In this document: piece after piece, positions 8,816 through 15,870 of the stretch | Layout: each line of letters opens with the position of its first letter | How positions within the stretch are numbered: position 1 is the first letter of the stretch | DNA from: a virus | Strand: one strand, 5' to 3' | DNA: 28,017 nt | IMG/VR virus record: IMGVR_UViG_3300025276_000167 | Coordinates: 1 to 28,017 of that record | Position numbers and translations under genes: made by a program | Notes under the pieces: generated by a model | Seen by the model: only the letters and a program-made list of their open reading frames with translations | The model's database searches: none | Told to the model about the DNA's origin: nothing

Positions 8816-11497
8816 ATGTTACAGATTACTTCTAACACAGGCGAAATAAATACAGGCCCCGAGCTTGTACAAAATGGGAGCTTTGACCAACTTGGAACTG
8901 ACCAAGTACAAAACGGTTCTTTTGCAGAAGTTTCTTCTACGGATGTTATCACAGACGGGGGGTTTAGTGCTACGGGTACGGAACTTGTAACGAATGGAGA
9001 TTTTGCAACAGATAACAATTGGAATAAAGGCACGGGTTGGAGTATTGCAAATGATAAAGCAATATGCAACGGTAACCAACCAGGCACAACAAATCTAAGT
9101 CCAACAGTTGCGCCTACAATTGTTAGTGGTAAAAGTTATTTACTATCTTTAGATGTTACTCTTTCAGCGGGTACATTGTCAGTCTTTGCATTTTCACAAA
9201 ATGCATTATTATTTGATTCATCAACAGGAACAAAAACTTTAACACTTTACTTTCAAAGAGGGCTTGGAGGCAATTTGTTCATACAAGGAAACGCAGACTT
9301 TGTAGGCTCAATCGACAACGTATCAATTAAAGAACTTGGTACGGATTGGACGCAAGGGCTTGGGTGGACTATAGGGGAAAACAAAGCCAATAGCGCACAG
9401 GCTTTAGGTACTCAACTTATAACGAATGGAGATTTTAGTGCTGGTACTGAGTTAGCAATAGCCTTACCAAGTTGGACTAAATATGAAACGGGTTCTTCTT
9501 ATGTTTCTTTTGTTGGAAGCACCGCCACTCTTGATACTGCTTATGCGAATGCCGATGTAGGAATTTATCAATCGGGAATTTTTGCACTTGGAAAGAGCTA
9601 TAAGATTGTATTAAATATGAGTGCTTCCTCTGCGTTCAATGCTGAAGTAGTTGAAAGTTCAGGAGCATCAACGCAACAAGTTATTGGTGAAGTTTCACTT
9701 ACTACTTCATTACAGAACTTTACATTTTATTATGTAGGAACGGGAACTTTTGATTTGTTTATACATAGACTTGATACAGGCGCGGGGGGTGCAGGTTCTT
9801 CTTCTATTATCAACATTCAATCTGTATCAGTTAAAGAACTTGGTACGGATTGGACTTTAGGAACTGGTTGGAGTATTGGAGAAGATAAAGCGGTATGCGA
9901 TGGCTCTCAAACAGCTCAAAGCGACTTAAAACAATTAGGAATTGTACCTATAAATAAATCGTACAAAGTCGTTTTTGATATTGTGGTAGATGCTGGTAGT
10001 ATGATTGTGGCGGTAGGGGGTTCTAATGCACAGCCAACAATTACATCTACCAACACATATACATATTACACTAAAGCTACTACTGGAGATTCGAATTTTT
10101 ATTTTTCTGCTGGTTCTACATTTGAAGGTTCAGTAACAAACGTATCAGTCCAAGAAATATCTACTTCGTACCTTCAACAAGACGGTGTACTTGTAGCGAA
10201 TAAGTCTTGGAAGTTTATTTACACAGTTTCAAACTATAGCGCAGGAACGGTAAGTGCTACCGATTTCGGGAAAGTTATAAGCGCGAATGGTCCAGTAGTT
10301 GACTTCGTAAACCTTGGGGCAACTTCCGACTTTAGTATTAAAAACATCGACGGCTATTTTGTAGGTTCTGTTACTGCGGTTTCCGCATTTCGTGTAGACC
10401 CAAACAACCGTTGGAGTGTCGGAACGGGGTGGGTTATTGGGGATGACGTTGCAATTAAAGGGGTAGGGGTAGGCACTTTATCCCAAGGTGTAAGTGCAAT
10501 AGCAACTAAATTTTATCGGGTAACTTTTACCGTTGTATCTTTTACTTCCGACCCATCTGCAACAGAACTCAATATAGACTTAGGCGGCGCAGCAGCGCAG
10601 CAAGTAACTTCGACAGGTGCAAAAACTTTATACTTCCGCGCAATAAATACGGCAGATTTACGGTTTTATGGTGGTGACTTTAGGGGATCAATTACAAGCG
10701 TTGTCGTAGAGCAACTTGACCCGAATAATTACTGGGTTGTTTCAACAGGTGACGGGGCGGGTATTGAATTTAATAAAGCCGTTTTTGCATTAGCATCTAT
10801 TGGGGCGAATTTTTCACAAAGTACTTTCACCATTGTTAACGGTAGGACATACCGCGCAAGCATAGCTTTATTAACTACGACAACAGGCTTTTTAGAACTG
10901 CGCACATCTAAAGCCCTTTTAATAGGTGACCAAATAAACACATCGGGGGTTAAAAGTTTTGATTTTGTCGGGGATGGTAGTACGGGCTTCAATATTAAAA
11001 CGGCTTCTATAAGTGGAAATAGCCAACAATTTACAGGCGTTTCCATTAAACAATTAGGTTCATACTCTGACCAAAGTATCTACGTGACTGTTAAGGACCG
11101 TCAAACTATTGCCTCAGAACGTGTTGTTTATTTAATAGAATTGACTTCTTTAGGATCGTTGAACTCGCTTTACTTTATCCCTTCTTCGGTCGTTGCTTCA
11201 AACGGTAGATTTACGAAAATGAATTTCACGGTAGTAAGCACAGACGCAACGCCACAACCTACCCTTGGAATAATTTCTTTTTATGACAGTACTGGGGGAA
11301 GGGATACGTACCCGATGGGATTCTACACCTACAAAATATACGAACAAACAAGTTCTACCAATTTAGACCCTACCTTAGCGACTAAACAACTACAGCAGGG
11401 AATGGCATATGTACACGATTACCTTGGTAATATGAAGGAGGTAACCCCACCTTTTAACGAGTACACCCCGACACCTATACAATACATCTATCCATAA
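8816..11497 (+). CDS. Modular repeat adhesin / tail-fibre-like virion protein
   Basis: 893 residues built from about six beta-rich modules of roughly 80-165 residues (about 36-178, 179-346, 347-444, 445-527, 528-633, 634-746). Modules tend to open with a 'W..GtGWsIg.dkA' motif (WNKGTGWSIANDKA, WTQGLGWTIGENKA, WTLGTGWSIGEDKA, WSVGTGWVIGDDVA) and close with 'G.i..Vsv.eL'. This resembles carbohydrate-binding-module-like jelly rolls seen in marine phage adhesins. The N-terminus has four short 'lv.NGsF' copies. The C-terminal block YKIYEQTSSTNLDP, ending YIYP, is a different domain that I associate with phage structural proteins. It follows a terminator, so it probably has its own promoter. Inferred role: binding host or particle-surface glycans. 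Its place between capsid and portal genes is unusual. Confidence 0.7.
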   Translation: MLQITSNTGEINTGPELVQNGSFDQLGTDQVQNGSFAEVSSTDVITDGGFSATGTELVTNGDFATDNNWNKGTGWSIANDKAICNGNQPGTTNLSPTVAPTIVSGKSYLLSLDVTLSAGTLSVFAFSQNALLFDSSTGTKTLTLYFQRGLGGNLFIQGNADFVGSIDNVSIKELGTDWTQGLGWTIGENKANSAQALGTQLITNGDFSAGTELAIALPSWTKYETGSSYVSFVGSTATLDTAYANADVGIYQSGIFALGKSYKIVLNMSASSAFNAEVVESSGASTQQVIGEVSLTTSLQNFTFYYVGTGTFDLFIHRLDTGAGGAGSSSIINIQSVSVKELGTDWTLGTGWSIGEDKAVCDGSQTAQSDLKQLGIVPINKSYKVVFDIVVDAGSMIVAVGGSNAQPTITSTNTYTYYTKATTGDSNFYFSAGSTFEGSVTNVSVQEISTSYLQQDGVLVANKSWKFIYTVSNYSAGTVSATDFGKVISANGPVVDFVNLGATSDFSIKNIDGYFVGSVTAVSAFRVDPNNRWSVGTGWVIGDDVAIKGVGVGTLSQGVSAIATKFYRVTFTVVSFTSDPSATELNIDLGGAAAQQVTSTGAKTLYFRAINTADLRFYGGDFRGSITSVVVEQLDPNNYWVVSTGDGAGIEFNKAVFALASIGANFSQSTFTIVNGRTYRASIALLTTTTGFLELRTSKALLIGDQINTSGVKSFDFVGDGSTGFNIKTASISGNSQQFTGVSIKQLGSYSDQSIYVTVKDRQTIASERVVYLIELTSLGSLNSLYFIPSSVVASNGRFTKMNFTVVSTDATPQPTLGIISFYDSTGGRDTYPMGFYTYKIYEQTSSTNLDPTLATKQLQQGMAYVHDYLGNMKEVTPPFNEYTPTPIQYIYP
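8857..9010 (+). repeat. Four short tandem NGsF-type coding repeats at adhesin N-terminus
   Basis: Four degenerate tandem copies of about 12-14 codons encode ELVQNGSFDQLG, TDQVQNGSFAEVSS, TDVITDGGFSATG and TELVTNGDFATDN. Each looks like the first strand of a binding module, with the remainder of the module present only after the fourth copy. A 17-base part of the fourth copy (8988-9004) recurs at 9420-9436. Confidence 0.75.
9320..9855 (+). repeat. Long direct repeat at adhesin module junctions
   Basis: The 32-base segments 9320-9351 and 9824-9855 are identical except for one base; both encode the module boundary V-S-(I/V)-K-E-L-G-T-D-W-T. The 504-base spacing equals exactly one module of 168 codons, so recombination between the copies would delete or duplicate one module in frame. 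Confidence 0.85.
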
Positions 11498-13515
11498 TGA
11501 AGAAGGACAATTTTAGCGTAATAAATTACACCGACCAGGAAATTCCTGTTTTTTGTGAAAAGCAAGGGCAGAAGTTTGTAACCTATGGGGCAGACGATTT
11601 GTATGGGGATTACTTGCGTGACTTATTTATTACAAGCTCAACAAATGGGGCTATAATTAACGGCGTCGCAGATATGATTTACGGCGGCGGTTTAGATGCT
11701 ACGGATAAAGACGATTCAGACGGTACAAGGGAACAATGGTTACGTCTTCAAGACCTTCTAAGAAAAAGCGACGAAGACCTTTTACAAAAGGTTGCCTTTG
11801 ATATTAAACTTTACGGTATGACATACGTAAATGTCATTTGGAACGCGTCACGAACTCGCATTGCACAACTAAAGCACTTACCCGTTCACACGATAAGAAG
11901 CGGTATAGCGGATTCTGAGGGGGTAATAAGCGAGTTTTACTATAAATCTGATTGGAGGGATAAGAGAGAGGTGGAAAAGGCTATTAAGGCGTTCTCTAAC
12001 GAAGACCGTACTACGGCTTCTACGTGTTTTCAGATTAAGAGGTACACACCTTCGTTACATTACTACGCTTTACCCGACTATGCGGGGGGAAATAACTACA
12101 TCGAACTCGACCAAGAGATAAGCGAATTTCATTTACAGGGAATACGAAGGGGCTTTTTTCCAAGTATGCTTTTATCGTTTAAAAATGGTGTGCCAACGCA
12201 ACAAGAGCGCAGAGTAATAGAACAAAAGGTAATAGATAAATTTACAGGCGCAGATAACGCAGGGCGTATCTTAATCACTTTTAACGATGGTGATGAAACT
12301 GCGCCAGAGTTTACCCCGATAACACAAAACGGGGCTGACGGGATGTACGAATACCTTTCAAAGCTCGTTAGTGAAAAAATAATAACAGCGCATCGTGTAG
12401 TTAGCCCGTTAATTTTTGGGGTACGTTCCGAAGGTGGGGGTTTTGGAAACAACGCCGACGAGTTAAGAGATTCTTACAGCCTATTTAACAACACGGTAGT
12501 CGCACCGTTTCAAGATATTCTATTAAACGCGTTTAGTAAGTTGTTTGCAATAAATGACATTGAGTTAGATATTTTCTTTATCACGGCAAAACCCGCCGAC
12601 TTCTTAGACCTTGACGTTATCGATACACTTGACGAGGGCGTGCAACAAAAAGAAGGAATAGAAAGCGAAGACGGTGTGGATAATCCAGAACAAGTAGAAG
12701 AAGTAGAAGAAGTTGCGGTTACCGCAGATAATCAGGCGTCTTATAATGGCGCACAGATTACTTCGGCCCTTGACATTATCGTTAAAGTAGGCGAAGGTTT
12801 GCTAACGTCAGAACAAGCGATAGTCTTCTTAATTCAGATGCTACAATTCGAACCATCGGTAGCGGAAGCACTTTTTACCGAGGGCAAAGACGCGGTAGTA
12901 GAAGTTGAGGCGGCAAGGTTTTCCAAGCTATCAAAAAAAAAACAGTTAAAAGTTGCGGATGCTCTGATTAAGTTAGGTGAAAAAGAAGAAGACATACTTA
13001 AAGGCTACGAAATGATAGACAAACGCAAGGTAGAAAAAGACACCGAGTCGGTTATGGATGCGCTTTTTAGTTTTGCTTCGGTCATTCCAAGCACTGGGAA
13101 CAATGGAAAAGGTGAAAGCGAACAAGATAATGAACTTATAAAAGTACGTTATAGATATGCCCCCGACAGAAACACACACAAACCGCAAAGAGATTTTTGT
13201 TCTGACATGATAAACGCGGGTTTAGTTTACACAAAGGAAAATATAATTGCGGGGTTTGGGGCAAATCCTGGCTTTGGAATTGATGGTGCGCCAACATACG
13301 ACATTTGGTTATACAAGGGCGGCCCAAATTGTTATCATTGGTTTGAGCGAGTTACCTATCTACAAAAGAACAATAAGAAAATAACAGTTACAGAAGCCCG
13401 AAGGCTGATTACATCGTTACCCCCAAGCGAACGCGATGCGGTTAGGATTCCAACTAACGACAGAAAAGTGGCAAAGCGTCCGCGCGATATGCCAAACAGG
13501 GGATACTATAACTAA
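11497..13515 (+). CDS. Portal protein with C-terminal extension
   Basis: 672 residues. The N-terminal about 400 residues have portal features: SSTNGAIINGVADMIYGGGL near the start, the VIWNASRTRIAQLKHLP region, and RVVSPLIFGVRSEGGGFGNN in the crown/stem region, all as in Bacteroidetes phage portals. An acidic linker (about 385-410) precedes a helical region, a run of ten A (12933-12942, KKK) and a C-terminal domain (about 546-672) with FCSDMINAGLVYTKENI, IWLYKGGPNCYHWFERVTYL and a basic end. I recall this Cys/His domain on portals of Bacteroidetes phages; its role is unknown to me. The portal forms the dodecameric DNA channel. Its ATG overlaps the adhesin stop (TAATG). Confidence 0.85.
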   Translation: MKKDNFSVINYTDQEIPVFCEKQGQKFVTYGADDLYGDYLRDLFITSSTNGAIINGVADMIYGGGLDATDKDDSDGTREQWLRLQDLLRKSDEDLLQKVAFDIKLYGMTYVNVIWNASRTRIAQLKHLPVHTIRSGIADSEGVISEFYYKSDWRDKREVEKAIKAFSNEDRTTASTCFQIKRYTPSLHYYALPDYAGGNNYIELDQEISEFHLQGIRRGFFPSMLLSFKNGVPTQQERRVIEQKVIDKFTGADNAGRILITFNDGDETAPEFTPITQNGADGMYEYLSKLVSEKIITAHRVVSPLIFGVRSEGGGFGNNADELRDSYSLFNNTVVAPFQDILLNAFSKLFAINDIELDIFFITAKPADFLDLDVIDTLDEGVQQKEGIESEDGVDNPEQVEEVEEVAVTADNQASYNGAQITSALDIIVKVGEGLLTSEQAIVFLIQMLQFEPSVAEALFTEGKDAVVEVEAARFSKLSKKKQLKVADALIKLGEKEEDILKGYEMIDKRKVEKDTESVMDALFSFASVIPSTGNNGKGESEQDNELIKVRYRYAPDRNTHKPQRDFCSDMINAGLVYTKENIIAGFGANPGFGIDGAPTYDIWLYKGGPNCYHWFERVTYLQKNNKKITVTEARRLITSLPPSERDAVRIPTNDRKVAKRPRDMPNRGYYN

Positions 13516-13526
13516 AAACTAATACC

Positions 13527-14096
13527 ATGAGCCAAGCACTTTTCGTATCCGCAAATAGATTAAAAAGAGATACCGCCATAGGTGGATCAGTCGATGACGA
13601 TTTAATTCGTCCGTATGTTTTCATGGCGCAACAGCGTTGGATTTTGCCAGTGTTGGGAACTAAACTTTACGACAAGATTACAACCGACATAGATGCGGGG
13701 AATGTATCGGGAAACTACGCAACGCTTTTAAACGATTATATTATACCATCGACAGTTCAATATAGCTTTGTTCAATTAGTGCCTTTTTTACGCCTTAGAT
13801 TCGTTAACAACGCCGTTGTCGTAATGAACTCCGAACAAAGTTCTGCGGCTACTTACGAAGATTTAAAACCGTTAATGGACCAGGCTTTAGACATGGCAAC
13901 ATTTTACCGTGAAAGGTTAATAGATTACATCCGAAATAACTCGACACTATTCCCTGAATACAACACAAACACGGGTGCGGATTTAAACCCTACTTCAAAC
14001 AACTACACGCAAGGGATGAATGTAGACTACAATTTTGAAGACGATTTAAAAGTTCGCGCTTTTCTTGCGGGGGCTAACCTGGGTAATTTATGCTAA
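13527..14096 (+). CDS. Head-tail connector / head completion protein (DUF6712-like)
   Basis: 189 residues. The protein begins with 'S.nrLKrdT.i.gsvDdd.i.p.v..aQ', followed by WILPVLGTKLYDKI and a series of helices with VQYSFVQLVPFLRLRF. This all-helical pattern, with a bound 'LG..Ly..i', is typical of DUF6712-type proteins from Bacteroidetes phages that I believe act like gp6/gp15-type connectors between portal and tail. The gene lies 11 bases after the portal, the usual place for a connector. The end (VDYNFEDDLKVRAFLAGANL) fits the family too. Confidence 0.75.
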   Translation: MSQALFVSANRLKRDTAIGGSVDDDLIRPYVFMAQQRWILPVLGTKLYDKITTDIDAGNVSGNYATLLNDYIIPSTVQYSFVQLVPFLRLRFVNNAVVVMNSEQSSAATYEDLKPLMDQALDMATFYRERLIDYIRNNSTLFPEYNTNTGADLNPTSNNYTQGMNVDYNFEDDLKVRAFLAGANLGNLC

Positions 14097-14159
14097 CAAG
14101 AAACCGAGGCAAATACAAACCAACTAAGAAAAACGAGTTACGACTAAAAAGATATTTAA

Positions 14160-14699
14160 ATGGCAAACAAAAAAATAACGGAATTATCGGAACTGACAAG
14201 CGCAGCATCGGACGATGTCCTTGCGATTGTGGATGTGTCGGGAACTGCGGAAACAAAGAAGATAACCGTAGCTAATTTAACAGGCGGCGGGGGCGGTGGT
14301 GATGAATTTTTTACTGTAAATGGTGCTTGTTTTATTGGACAAACAACCGAAAGGGCTATTCCGTTCGGGTCTTCAACATCCGAGTCTGCGGTTTTCACAT
14401 ACACAAATGTTTTTGCAATTCCCAAAAATTGTGTGTTAGTATCTGTCACATCAGCAAGTCAAGTAAGCGGCGGGTCTGTTGCTTTGAAACCTTACAAACC
14501 AACTACAGACAATAATTTATCTAATTACACAGAACTTGGAACTGTAACCGTAGCAAATCACACAGCGGCAGGTACTCACACTTTTACATTTGACTCAGAT
14601 ACTTACAATTATATTGTAGGGGATAGGTTCGGACTATCAGTTACACCTTCTTCAACCATGAGTGGCTTCCGTTACACTTGTTTATTTAAAATGAAATGA
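14160..14699 (+). CDS. Fibre-like structural protein with KITEL N-terminal motif
   Basis: 179 residues. The N-terminus (ANKKITELSELTSAASDDVL, then AIVDVSGTAETKKITVANL) is a widespread phage tail/fibre module that probably anchors the protein to the virion. A poly-Gly hinge (about residues 41-46) is followed by a beta-rich Ser/Thr/Tyr C-terminal domain of about 130 residues, ending FRYTCLFKMK, likely the exposed head of a fibre. The 63 bases upstream contain no obvious gene. Its stop overlaps the next ATG (ATGA), linking it to the lysis cassette. Confidence 0.7.
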   Translation: MANKKITELSELTSAASDDVLAIVDVSGTAETKKITVANLTGGGGGGDEFFTVNGACFIGQTTERAIPFGSSTSESAVFTYTNVFAIPKNCVLVSVTSASQVSGGSVALKPYKPTTDNNLSNYTELGTVTVANHTAAGTHTFTFDSDTYNYIVGDRFGLSVTPSSTMSGFRYTCLFKMK

Positions 14700-14836
14700 C
14701 AGAATACATAATTCCACAGACGATTCAAGACTTTTGTACAGAAGAAGAAATTGAAAACCTACCAAACCACGAACATCTTATGGATGTACTGGGTAGAATT
14801 TTACAAAGGTTAGACAGCCTTGAAAAAAAGAAATAA
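14696..14836 (+). CDS. Small acidic hypothetical protein
   Basis: 46 residues, starting MTEYIIPQTIQDFCTEEE and ending RILQRLDSLEKKK. The start overlaps the preceding stop (ATGA) and its TAA overlaps the next ATG (TAATG), which supports translation. It has a predicted C-terminal amphipathic helix (LMDVLGRILQRLDSLEKK) and one Cys, with no membrane segment or signal peptide. I do not recognise it. Position at the head of the lysis cassette is the only functional hint. Confidence 0.6.
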   Translation: MTEYIIPQTIQDFCTEEEIENLPNHEHLMDVLGRILQRLDSLEKKK

Positions 14837-14997
14837 TGGAAGGCGGGAAACTTTTAAGTATAAACTTTTTATGGACAGGATGGGCTTACGGAATGATTAG
14901 CGAAAACATAACCTTAACCCTTGGAGTAATAGGTGGGATAACTTTAATATGGTTAAACGTTGAAGGAATAATAACGCACCGAAAGAACCGAAAATGA
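14836..14997 (+). CDS. Small membrane protein, holin candidate
   Basis: 53 residues with one clear hydrophobic helix (about residues 26-46, TLTLGVIGGITLIWLNVEGI), a weaker hydrophobic N-terminal stretch (INFLWTGWAYGMI) and a basic C-terminus (THRKNRK). It is coupled on both sides by overlapping start/stop codons and directly precedes the amidase gene. Size, topology and position suit a small holin or another lysis membrane protein; holins share no sequence signature, so this is context-based. Confidence 0.6.
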   Translation: MEGGKLLSINFLWTGWAYGMISENITLTLGVIGGITLIWLNVEGIITHRKNRK

Positions 14998-15458
14998 GAG
15001 AGATACAAGAAGTGATTTTACATTGCACAGCAACCCCACCCGATAGGGTTTTAACCGTTAAAGAAATAAGGAAGTGGCACGTAAAAGAAAGGGGTTGGTC
15101 TGACATAGGATACCATTTCTTAATTCACCAAGATGGCACAATAGAACGCGGTCGGCATATTGGTAAAGTCGGGGCGCATACTTGGGGCAATAATTACGGA
15201 TCTATCGGCGTGGCATATTCGGGCGGCGTAGTGAAAAAGGTGAAGAAGTCTTTAGACAAAAAAAAACCGAAGTCAAAAACTACTTTAGTTTCTAAGGATA
15301 CAATGACAAAAAAACAAGAAGATTCCTTTCGTAACCTATTTACGATGTTGCAAGTAATGTTTGGGGAATTAAAGTTAACAGGACACAACGATTATAACCA
15401 AGCCAAAGACTGCCCGTCTTTTAAAGTGGGTAATAAATTTGGCGATTTAATTAAATAA
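14994..15458 (+). CDS. Endolysin: N-acetylmuramoyl-L-alanine amidase (Amidase_2, T7 lysozyme type)
   Basis: 154 residues. It follows T7 lysozyme closely in pattern: VILHCTATPP near the N-terminus (Zn ligand His10), IRKWHVKERGWSDIGYHFLI (Tyr40 and His41), GTIERGRHIGKVGAHTWGNN, SIGVAYSGG, and GHNDYNQAKDCPSF near the end (His131, Lys138 and Cys140, matching T7 His122, Lys128 and Cys130). All zinc and catalytic positions are therefore present. A lysine-rich insertion (about 80-97) is encoded partly by a nine-A run. It cuts the amide bond between muramic acid and the peptide stem. No signal peptide is visible, so it should need a holin. Confidence 0.93.
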   Translation: MREIQEVILHCTATPPDRVLTVKEIRKWHVKERGWSDIGYHFLIHQDGTIERGRHIGKVGAHTWGNNYGSIGVAYSGGVVKKVKKSLDKKKPKSKTTLVSKDTMTKKQEDSFRNLFTMLQVMFGELKLTGHNDYNQAKDCPSFKVGNKFGDLIK

Positions 15459-15459
15459 C

Positions 15460-15615
15460 ATGGATTTTATTACAACAAACTGGGTTGAGCTTTGCCTTGC
15501 CCTTATCACTTTCTTCGGAACGTACACGGCACTAACAGAAACAACAAAAGATGACAAGGTATTGGATGTGGTCCGACGAGTCCTTAACGCTGTTATTTTT
15601 GGAAGGAATAGATGA
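15460..15615 (+). CDS. Small single-span membrane protein in lysis cassette
   Basis: 51 residues: MDFITTNWVELCLALITFFG and onward gives one hydrophobic helix (about residues 7-26), followed by a charged, probably cytoplasmic tail ending VLNAVIFGRNR. I have seen similar 'W.e...a...f......lTp..kDdk' small proteins in marine phages near lysis genes. It begins 1 base after the amidase stop and its TGA overlaps the next ATG. Holin, antiholin or a spanin-like accessory are possible. Confidence 0.6.
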   Translation: MDFITTNWVELCLALITFFGTYTALTETTKDDKVLDVVRRVLNAVIFGRNR

Positions 15616-15839
15616 AGACGGTTTTAGCACTTTTATCGAAGTTGGACTTGACCGAGATTTTTCGGGATAAAGGACAGTTACGAAAGTGGTCTGCCAAGCG
15701 CACCATCGGGGGCGTAATTGTAACTTATGCACTTGCATCAATGGACGGGGAGATAGAATGGGCGGGGGTGGTGCTTTGTGTTGTAGGTATTGTTCCACTC
15801 TGCATATCATTCTTTGAAAGACGTACGCCCAAGACTTAA
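15612..15839 (+). CDS. Two-span membrane protein, holin candidate
   Basis: 75 residues with two likely transmembrane helices (about 31-44, weaker, IGGVIVTYALASM; and 49-68, WAGVVLCVVGIVPLCISFFE), a charged N-terminal segment (LTEIFRDKGQLRKWSAKR) and a basic C-terminal tail (RRTPKT). Short loop, basic tail and the position after the amidase suit a class II holin. The start overlaps the preceding stop (ATGA). It is the best holin candidate of the three small membrane proteins here, though roles could be swapped. Confidence 0.6.
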   Translation: MKTVLALLSKLDLTEIFRDKGQLRKWSAKRTIGGVIVTYALASMDGEIEWAGVVLCVVGIVPLCISFFERRTPKT

Positions 15840-15870
15840 AGGAAAAAAGCTAAAAGCTTTTCAGCATCTC

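Noticed and set aside
14090-14275. 61-residue + strand ORF (basic, Cys-rich end) between connector and fibre gene
   Set aside because: It overlaps the well-supported fibre-like gene by 116 bases in another frame; the Cys-rich part comes only from that overlap, so it is probably a shadow.
15250-15262. A9 run in the amidase gene as a frameshift site
   Set aside because: It encodes a plain KKK in a lysine-rich loop; all catalytic motifs lie in one frame before and after it.
15790-15870. Upstream in-frame ATG of the phosphoesterase
   Set aside because: Would overlap the preceding membrane-protein gene by 50 bases and add 27 residues with no motif; start at 15871 lies just before the first beta strand.
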